This document shows positions 55,824 to 64,000 of a stretch of DNA of 64,000 nucleotides, piece by piece. Below the pieces are notes generated by a model. That model was given only the letters and a program-made list of their open reading frames with translations, was not told the origin of the DNA and ran no database searches. Source of the stretch: Xylogone sp. PMI_703 (taxonomy: Eukaryota; Ascomycota; Leotiomycetes). Position 1 is the first letter of the stretch; each line of letters starts with the position of its first letter. The stretch covers positions 2,666,001 through 2,730,000 of the forward strand of contig JAJTUQ010000002.1 in NCBI GenBank assembly GCA_021399445.1. Direction: 5' to 3'. The position numbers and the translations under genes were made by a program.

Positions 55824-57587
55824 TTATAATGGACGGCGTTTATCTGGTGGTGGTTGCATTGGGTGAGCTATTGGTGTCTTGACGATCTGCCGGCGTGCAT
55901 TAGATCGACGTTTTGCTTCTTCCTTTCCACGCGCTCCTCTAATTATTAGCGCAAACATTCAATATCATCAACATCATGAAACTGAGGAAAATGGGTTCAG
56001 GTCTATTTTACAAGTTCCTTTGGAGGAGAATGATCTCCTAATGGCGTTCTGTTTTATCCTTGTGGGGAGAGAGATATGATATCTACCTTGAGCCTGTGGT
56101 AAAGCCTCGTGCGCTCGGTTTCTCATGCTCTTTTACGGCTCGAGTCGACGTCAATTCGACTCTACATTTTGCATATAACTTTTATACCTCTCGCGTTTCG
56201 GCATTCAACAATCGACGCTCTGCTTCATTTGCAAAATTCCCCGCCGCTCTCATTCGAGATTTTCTTTCTACGAAATATCATTATATACGAAAAAATACCA
56301 ACAAAGTTCGAATACGATTTGGGAAGGAGAGACCTAGGAGTCTTTCGTGGATGGGATACATTTAATTTTCTTACTCCTCTTTGTTACATATATACATTTT
56401 AATTGCCTCTTTTGAGGTCTGGGGAGGGAATGGATGGTTCCTTGACCTTGTTTTGGGATTGGTTTTTCCAGAAATGAGGATCTGTCCGGATGGAAATGGG
56501 ATCTGTCCTCTATAAACATCAAATTGACTTGTCAAGTAGCATCTCTTTTTACCAGGCTATCCTGCGAGAAGAAGATTCGAAATGACTTTTTACCATCCTT
56601 CTTTGTCAAGAGTTGGTAGAATAAATTAGTTATTGCAAGGTTTATTCTTTTTGAGCTGGCTCAAGAAAATTAGGCCAGCTTAGAGATTATTATACAAATG
56701 CAGAACGTTCAATTTGATACCCTTCTAATTGTTATCCGCCCAATCAAATGTGACAAATATGACAACTCAGATGGAGTTTTTCTGACTTTGCTGTGAATAA
56801 AATTTTCTGATTAAGTGCCCCAATCGGTAGTATAGTTAACCGGTGACAGTTGGCACTGTTTGAGGCGTGGCTGAGACGACTGCCTTGCAGGTATTAGAGA
56901 TAACCCTGGTCCATTGCCCTTCTTTGGAGATATGGAGGGGTGGCGACTCAACAACAACATGATGTACCTTGTACATCCGTATGTAACAACTCTTGGGTAG
57001 CGCAACTATCCTGTCTTACCCCAACACCTGCTGCTACACTACAATCCGCCCAAGTAATGTATGGATATACTCACCCTAGTGTGTTAGATGAGGATAGAAA
57101 AATGGTGCGGTGGTGCCACCGGAAGTCAATCAAAGGGCAGGTCAGGCGCAAATAACCCTCGGTAGCATTTATTATTATATCAACTCCTTATTGTTCCCTC
57201 CTTCTGGTAATTACGGAAGTTAAAGGATTGGGCTGGATTACTGGCCACACACCTGCTTTCATCTATAAATGAATGTATTCCGGGAAGGATAGGAAAGGAG
57301 GGAGGTTACGTGGACTTTCCTATAGGGCGGGTGATTTTTCGTTCAGAATGAATAGGATTTGACTTGTGGAGCACGGGAAGTGATAGATCGCCTGCCTTTG
57401 TCTCATATTTTGTTACCTTTGGTTGGAGATGATGTGAGTCTAGGCACGGGCTGTGTCATATCATGCAGTAGGGAAGATTTATACGTTCATTGCGTGTATG
57501 TATAGATGTTCTCTATATAGCATCGGTTCTTTGGCGTTATATACTGCGATTCAACGCTACCTTCTAGAAATAGACGGCTCTTATTTC
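55824..57587. other. Convergent 3' region, 1.8 kb, no gene seen
   Basis: This is AT-rich spacer between the convergent Stb3-like and TMEM205-like genes. Short frames at 56060-56402 and 56940-57155 show no protein resemblance. I see no RNA gene. Confidence 0.5.
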
Positions 57588-58356
57588 TCAATCAAGTCTT
57601 CCGGCGATGGTAACGCCATACCACATGCTGGCAATGATGCTGACCAAGTTAACAAGAGTGGATATGCCGTGTAACTGCCCAAAGGCCTTATTCAGCTTCT
57701 GCATTTCCTGAGAATGGGGAGCCGGATCGTAGCTCTTCTTTCCGTCTCGGGTTTCTAGGATTCTTTGATCAGCGCTGGCTTGGCCCACACGTTTTCATCC
57801 ACGACTCCTTAGATGTGGAGAATCTTTCTTCTAGACTCACCCTGGTGTTTACGTTCCTTCATGATCTTTACCGTTGCCGGCCCAATGACGAGCATATTTG
57901 CGAGGCCGGTTACGATTACTGAAGCCAAGGGAGCGAGAACAGTCCATCTATTGGATTCGATCAACGCGCCTGATAATCCCGATGGCGCTAATCCGCTCTT
58001 TGGGCCGGGATACGTGAGAATCAGGGCCGCAGGAAGAGCGGTTTGCAGTGCGAAATAAACGGGAAGGATCTTCTGTTGCAAGGCAGAGAACTGAGGTCGC
58101 GGAAGGGCTCTGAAAGATATGATGCCGCCGACGAATGACTAGGAAATCATCAACACCATGTAGTCTAGACCTTAGGAAACTAGGCATCCTGATTGTGAGG
58201 TCTTACTTGATAAATCTGAGTCCCAAGCAAGGTGCCATATCTTTTAGTTGTAAGCTAGGGTTCATCCAACTAGATTATGATAAAAACACAAGGAGACGTA
58301 GCGTACGTTATGGTATGGTAAGGTGCTGGGGACTTGAATATGGATAAATCAGGCAT
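57588..58356 (-). CDS. TMEM205-like (DUF4149) membrane protein
   Basis: Exons, in order of transcription, are 58356-58307, 58240-58207, 58138-57841 and 57754-57588, giving 182 residues. The family are small multi-span membrane proteins; human TMEM205 is linked to secretory-pathway traffic and drug resistance. Seen in the sequence: APYHTITYGTLLGTQIYQ built from exons 1 and 2, SFVGGIISFRALPRPQFS at the start of exon 3, LQQKILPVYFALQTALPAA, and a third span near LAPLASVIVTGLANMLVIGP. After a cytosolic KERKHQETRDGKKS, joined across intron 3, the last span reads LHGISTLVNLVSIIASMWYG. All three junctions close in phase and restore the family motifs. The second exon is just 34 bases. It shares a 304-base divergent promoter with KU80. 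Confidence 0.9.
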
Positions 58357-58660
58357 TTTGATTGAAATTTCTACAAATAAACTCTATATCCATATGTTAT
58401 TGAGGGGAGAACATCATATCTAATCGATGGAGCTCCGGTATTTTAATTACTACAAACGCCGAAAGCATGACGTGCCCACTAAATGCCGAGGAAGCTCCAC
58501 TTCCACTTCCGTTTCCAAGCTTGGGGAGCTTTCCCCACACACGTGACTTCGTGTTCTCCTAATGCGCGGGAGCGCGCGTCTGCCTTGAGATAGGGTACAA
58601 GGTCAATGTCTCACGCAACTTTTTGTTCAAATTCTTCATCTACAGCCATATTCATTGAAA
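58357..58660. other. Divergent promoter of TMEM205-like gene and KU80
   Basis: This is a 304-base spacer between two start codons, with a CACGTG hexamer at 58540-58545. Confidence 0.5.
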
Positions 58661-61177
58661 ATGGCTGATAAGGAGGCTACGGTCTATGTTATAGACCTCG
58701 GTTCTACAACTGCTGACTGCCACAATGGAAGAATTGAGAGTGATTTGGATTATGTCATGCGATATGTATGGGACAAAATCACCTCCACCATAGCTGCTGG
58801 CAGAAAGACATGGACAGTCGGGGTGGTAGGCTTTCGTACTGACGACACCGACAATCCAATGGCCGATGATGATGACAGCTATTCGAATATTGCTATCTTG
58901 AAACCCCTTGGTCCAATGGAATTGACCGACTTGCGGGACCTACAGGAAAGCATCAAATCTAGCAGTACCAATAATGGAGATGCCATATCGGCTGTAGTTA
59001 TTGCTATCGACATGATTGATAAGTTCACGACGGGTAAATCCGGTAATAAACTGAAATTCAATCGGAGGATTATTCTAGTTACGGATGGTCAGGGCCGGAT
59101 CGACGCAGATGGTATCGACCAAATAGCAGCTAAGATCAATGAGTCTGAAATTGAGCTTGTAGTAATGTAAGTCCACTTCTTGATAATATGCTTCAGTTAT
59201 TCTAAGATTCCTTCAGTGGTGTGGACTTTGACGATCCTGATTATGGATACAAAGAGGAGGACAAGGACATCCACAAAGTTAGTATTGCTCCTATATCCTA
59301 GTGCTAGACTTTCCTAATGTTTCGATAGGCTGAGAATGAAAAACTTCTCAAAGGTCTCACGGAGGATTGCAATGCTGGCGTCTTTGGCACTGCAGAAGAG
59401 GCCATCGAGGAGCTATCCGTCCCTAGAATTAAGACTACGCGGCCGTATGCGCCATACTCAGGTCAACTCACTCTTGGAGATCCGGAAAAGTATGAAACAG
59501 CTATATGCATAGATGTTGAACGGTACTTCAAGATCAAAGCTGCAAAGGCTATGACTGCTACAAGTATAGCAGTTGGCTCATCCTCTCAGCTTGATAGCAC
59601 CCAATCATCCACCACACTTATGGAACAGAGTGAAGCTGGTGGACTTTCAGCTGTTAATAGCTCCCGGATATATAGAGTGAATGATCCTTCTGCACCTGGG
59701 GGGAAGAAAGAAGTTGATCGAGAAGAACTTGCGAAAGGCTTCGAATATGGCAGAACCGCAGTACACATTGCAGAATCGGATGAAAATGTCACAAAGTTAG
59801 AGACAGTGAAATCATTCTCAATAATTGGATTTATTCCAATGGAAAGCGTATGTCAGAACCTGCTGTTGAAAACAATTAAGCTAACTTCACTGTAGCATGA
59901 GAGATTCCTTGATATGGGGGAGAGTTGTATTACCATCGCCCTGAGAACAAATGACAAGGCTCGGATGGCCCTCTCCTCTTTTGTTCATGCTCTTCACGAA
60001 CTTGATTCATACGCTGTAGCTAGGCTCGTTGCAAAGGACGGGAAGGACCCTCAGATACTTCTCCTTGCTCCTTACATCGAACCGGATCTAGAGGGACTAA
60101 TTGATGTGCCATTACCATTTGCTGAAGATGTTCGTACATATAGATTTCCTCCGCTGGACAAGGTAATCGCTGCATCAGGAGCAGTCATGACGAAACATAG
60201 AAATCTTCCAGGAGATGATCTGGTCAAAGCAATGGGCGAATATGTGGACAGTATGGATCTGTCTGAATTTGGTAAAGATGATGAAGGGTGAGTCAAAAAG
60301 TTCAGTTCACCAGGGATTATACTTACTTCTAAAGGAACCCCACTGAATATATGACAATCGAGGAAACTTTTTCCCCATATCTTCATCGATTGAACCAAGC
60401 AATTCGCAGAAGAGCCGTTGAACCAAAGGAGCCAGTTGGCCCTCCTGCGGATATTTTAGTGAAATGGTCACATCCTCCTGAAGACCTCGTCAAGCTGTCC
60501 GCTAAAAGGCTGGACAAGCTTATTGAAGCTGCCTCCGTCAAGAAGGGTATACTATTTTCCCAATTTCCACATGTACTCGCCGATCAATTACTAATTGATA
60601 CTTTTTAGTGCCTCCCAAAGTTAAGGGCAAGCGCAGTCGTCAAGATACCGTGAAGCCTCTCTCCGGCCTTGATGTTGAGGCTCTACTCGGTCAAGAGAAA
60701 AGGCAGAAGATATCCCACGATAACGCAGTTCCTGAATTTAGGCAAATGCTTACCACGGCTGAGTCAGTAAGCAGTATTCAGGAGGCGGCAAATCAAATGG
60801 CTAGTATAATTCGCACATTAGTCACGCGCAGTCTAGGTGATAGTGGTTATGGCCGTGCATTAGAGAACCTTAGAGTCATGAGAGAAGAATTATTATCACT
60901 GGAAGAACCGACAATCTACAATGATTTTATTCGGGACTTCAAGAAGAGAACCACTAAGGGGGAGCTTGGTGGTGACCGGAGGGATTTTTGGTGGGAGATC
61001 AGGAAGAATCGCCTTGGCTTAATTGACAACGCTACTTTTGAATTCTCCGACGTGTCTGAGCAGGAAGCCTCAGAGGTGAGCTACTACGCCGAAATTCTAT
61101 GAGATACTATATATTAACATAAGCAACAGTTTTACTCTTTGAAAATCAATATGCCCAGTCATACTAAATCCGGATAG
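58661..61177 (+). CDS. KU80: Ku80 subunit of the DNA-end-binding Ku heterodimer
   Basis: Exons are 58661-59166, 59217-59277, 59329-59847, 59896-60287, 60335-60546, 60609-61075 and 61130-61177, giving about 734 residues. Ku70/Ku80 rings bind broken DNA ends and start non-homologous end joining, and they act at telomeres. Seen in the sequence: an N-terminal vWA-like domain ([41 protein letters not shown] joined across intron 1); the Ku core from about residue 250 ([59 protein letters not shown]); and a helical C-terminal part with [14 protein letters not shown]. The last 16 codons are on a separate exon, giving [19 protein letters not shown]. Length is normal for fungal Ku80. Confidence 0.95.
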
Positions 61178-61724
61178 ACATCCACACTGTAATTTATGCT
61201 TCCAGCATGTTCTGTTTGTATGGAGTTGAAGGCGGGAAATGAAAGAGTGGAGTTGGTATCGGTTCTTTAAAAGTGTAGGTTTCCATAGGAGCTTCTGCAT
61301 ACAATATATGGACTAGTATAATAATGGAAGTGTTTCAAAGAATTTCTTCCGTACTAGCGTTCATCTTCTCCCTTTCTCTATTTCAGGTACTTTGAGATGA
61401 TGCTACACTATATCAGCTCTGTGGAGACTTATTCTTAATGCCCGTTGAGGACAAGTTGATTTCAGAACATAAACCTTTCACATGCAGCTCGAGCTACGAA
61501 GGTTAGCAAATGCGCTAGTTACTATCAGATGGAAACCTTTATTGTAAACGATTCACTAACTTCAATGACGCTAAGTGAATTGGTTAATGACCTAACACTA
61601 TGTTAGGAATTTACTTTTGCAAATTCACTTCCCCATCTACTGCAGTTACTTGGTTTCACTGCAGCTGCTCAGTGTCATATTTCTTTCATCACTTTGACTA
61701 CTACTAGATACGACTTGTACGAAC
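61178..61724. other. Gap between KU80 and Gfd2-like gene, with small hairpin
   Basis: These 547 bases carry no gene. A perfect 7-bp hairpin with a 3-base loop (CCTAACA at 61591-61597, TGTTAGG at 61601-61607) and a weaker one (ATTCACT at 61551-61557, AGTGAAT at 61574-61580) lie about 120 bases upstream of the next start codon. Confidence 0.5.
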
Positions 61725-63866
61725 ATGGATATTTCAATCCAAAGACTTCGAGCTCTCATTGGAGAGGATGACATTTGGGAGGACACCTCTGAGATCGACC
61801 CATCCATTCCTACCAAATCATTGTTAGTGGAGCCTTCGGAGAAGACATCGTCAGAGGATGAAGAGATAGTTACCAGCCGAGTGATTCCACCAACAGATGA
61901 ATCCAATGAACAAATTCCCAAAAGCTGTGTGGCCACAACAACTTCAACACAGATTCCTGTCAGAAGTAAGCCTAGTCAATATTGTATTGATATTGTTCTA
62001 ATTTTATCCTAGAATATCGCTTTGAGTTGGGCGAATTAGCTGATGACGCGGAGCGGTTTTGTCTTTGGCATACTGTCAAGAAATACCCGTACGACTTTGT
62101 TGGAACTGCAAATAGGGATAAAGTAAATTTCAACAACCATACCCCAAATATATCTTACTAATTCTCTGAGAAGGTTTCGCAACGCTTCTTCGAAGAAGCT
62201 AAGGTATACGAAAGAGGATGGGATTTGTAAGTAATTGGTTCAATAAGAAAGTAGTTACGTTTCGCTTAACTCACTGAATACATAGTTTCTATATCTACCG
62301 TCCTCTGGGCTATGGAAGCCTTGGGCCAATCATCCTCGTCCCTACAGAACAGTTTGAGCATTTTCTCGAAGTCATTAATAACGAGCTCGGAACGGCGCTG
62401 AAAATACCAGATGGTGGAGCAAGACCAAGGTTTGAGATTGTATTCGATGACGAGGGCATACCACGGCCACGATATCTTGGAAGGGCAACAAATCGAGAAG
62501 ATTTCTATAGCCTTAAATTTCACATTCCCCACCGCGCCTTTGGAGCAGAGTGTAGCGGTGATATCTATCTTAAGGAGCCAACAGGTACAGCGCTCGAACT
62601 CTTCCGAGCTAAAATGAACCTCATCACGAAGGCACCACAACCTAGAAAGAGCAAGCAGGAGAAAAAAGAGGCCGCTCGCATTAGAAAGCAGAAATCCTTG
62701 AGACATACTGTTGAAAAAGTACGAAAACACCTTGGATTGCTAAAGAAGGAACACGACCTAGAGCCTGATATAGAAGATCATACGTATAAGCCGGCTTCTT
62801 TTACTTTTGATCCCTCAGGTGTTACCCCTTATGAACAAGAAAGTGTTATATTCATCTGTGTAGATGTTGAAGCATGGGAGCATAATCGTTCTATCATTAC
62901 AGAAGTTGGAATTGCAACTCTCGATACCGAAGACCTAAAATCGATCCCTCCAGGTGAAAACGCTAGTAATTGGAGAAATTTCATTCGGGCTCGCCATTTC
63001 CGCATTAGTGAGCACAAACATTACAACAATTCCCAATACGTTTCAGGATGTGCTGATAGGTTCATGTTCGGGTAAGCTGATGAATTTAGCGTCATATATC
63101 TCAAGCTGGCTGACATTAGTAAGGGAGAGCGAATTCATTGAACTGTCAAAAGCTCCACATATTGTCTCAACTTGCTTCAAGTATCCGTATTCCAGAGCAG
63201 ATGAAGATGCTCCAGAAGACGCTGAGTAAGTTCTATGCATTCAAGGATGTTGAGTCTCTAACTTTTGTTTAGGGAAAATCAAAAACGGAATATTGTGCTC
63301 GTCGGCCATGATGTAGCAGCTGATGTTGATTACCTTAAGAGACTTGGTTACAGCGTTACTAATCTATCAAACTTAACGGAAATCATTGACACAGCAAAGA
63401 TGTGGCAATACCACAAAAATGAAACTCAACCCCGAAGTCTAAGCCTTGTTCTTGCAGATATAGGTATCCCTGGCTGGAACTTACACAATGCAGGAAACGA
63501 TGCTGTCTATACACTTCAAGCAATGCTAGGAATAGCTGTTCTTTCCGCAACTACCGAGCCATCTTTGAAGGAGGTAAAGGAGAAAGCTGAGGAAGGATTG
63601 GATGATACAAAGTAAGTTACATATAGTATACTCATGTCATTCGCTAAGGAAATGCGAGGTCCAACGAGAGGAATATTAACCAGACGAGAAGCAACGTTGC
63701 GATCCCAACCCCTGAGACCCATGAGAACTCTGCGCCTATTGAAATCCAGTCAAAGCCAGCAGAAACTGAATTTAATGATACCGTATCTGAAGACTCATCA
63801 ACGGGCGGAGTTCCTATTGTCAACTTGGGTGAACGATTGCAATCACTAGCATTGGCAGATGACTGA
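61725..63866 (+). CDS. Gfd2/YDR514C-like protein with DEDDh exonuclease-type domain
   Basis: Exons are 61725-61965, 62013-62122, 62174-62226, 62286-63071, 63124-63225, 63273-63611 and 63671-63866, giving about 608 residues. The first 80 residues are acidic and Ser/Thr-rich. A conserved N-terminal module follows (ERFCLWHTVKKYPYDF; FYIYRPLGYGSLGPIILVP). A basic linker (RKSKQEKKEAARIRKQKS) leads to an RNase H-fold DEDDh nuclease. Its marks are FICVDVEAWE with the DxE pair, ITEVGIATLDT, LVGHDVAADVDYLKRLG with the third Asp, and LHNAGNDAVYTLQAML carrying His and the last Asp. All catalytic positions appear intact, so exonuclease activity is likely. Yeast Gfd2 is linked to mRNA export (a high-copy suppressor of dbp5). 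Several acceptors follow A- or G-rich runs, but each join closes in phase. The tail ends at TGA 63864-63866. Confidence 0.88.
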
Positions 63867-64000
63867 GGATCTTGACAGGAACTTCGATCCTATTAGTAGC
63901 ATAAGGGTCTCGGCTGCAAATTAACGAAGACATTACCTACTCTTTACTGATTCTTCTAAAGCAGGCCTTGAAATTTGTGTAGAATTAAATACATCAGGCA

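Noticed and set aside
1..64000. rRNA, CRISPR array, or intact transposase/reverse-transcriptase gene
   Set aside because: I looked for regularly spaced repeats, rRNA-like blocks and integrase or RT motifs on both strands and found none.

Overview
This window is nuclear DNA of a filamentous ascomycete (Pezizomycotina). Most genes carry one to six short introns (about 47-114 bases) with GT..AG ends and TACTAAC/CTAAC-like branch sites. Genes are monocistronic and lie on both strands, separated by gaps of 0.3-4 kb. The protein set includes families typical of filamentous fungi, such as an N-terminally extended MIF-like protein and a Gfd2/YDR514C-like nuclease. I cannot place it below subphylum from the sequence alone. 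I rebuilt 23 protein genes by eye from reading frames and splice signals. Exon joins were accepted only when the codon phase closed and the joined protein read as a continuous family sequence.

Layout. 0-10 kb: a MIF-like protein (+), the Rag-type GTPase Gtr2 (+), a monocarboxylate-type MFS transporter (+), and a mitochondrial-type NAD(H) kinase (-). 10-17 kb: an AT-rich 393-base element with terminal inverted repeats that looks like a decayed MITE, a lysophospholipid acyltransferase (+), an ARMT1/DUF89 phosphatase with six exons (-), and a 2.5 kb gap with a hairpin and a stop-interrupted frame. 17-30 kb: a Ser-rich fungal protein (-), a Pro-rich protein with a Cys-rich tail (+), 6-phosphogluconolactonase (-), a Pho13-type phosphatase (+), a SET-MYND methyltransferase (+), and an 84-residue single-span membrane protein (-). 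30-40 kb: two long gaps (4.2 and 3.4 kb) flanking a coiled-coil CxxC protein (-). 40-50 kb: the spliceosome factor Cwc22 (-) divergent from DPM2 (+), a BCAS3-like WD40 protein (+), a 145-residue protein (-), and a DUF1295 membrane protein (-). 50-64 kb: topoisomerase III (+), an Stb3-like Sin3-binding protein (+), a TMEM205/DUF4149 protein (-) divergent from Ku80 (+), and a Gfd2-like DEDDh nuclease (+).

The genes are mostly housekeeping and do not form a metabolic cluster. Loose themes are TORC1/ribosome-biogenesis control (Gtr2, Stb3), NADPH supply (NAD(H) kinase, 6-phosphogluconolactonase), and genome maintenance (Top3, Ku80 and a DEDDh nuclease within 14 kb). I found no rRNA, tRNA, CRISPR array or intact transposon. 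The least explained items are the MIF-like protein that seems to lack the catalytic N-terminal proline, the TIR-bounded element at 9993-10385, many short GTAC-centred motifs in the gaps, and the conserved-looking Cys-rich and CxxC proteins without a known role.
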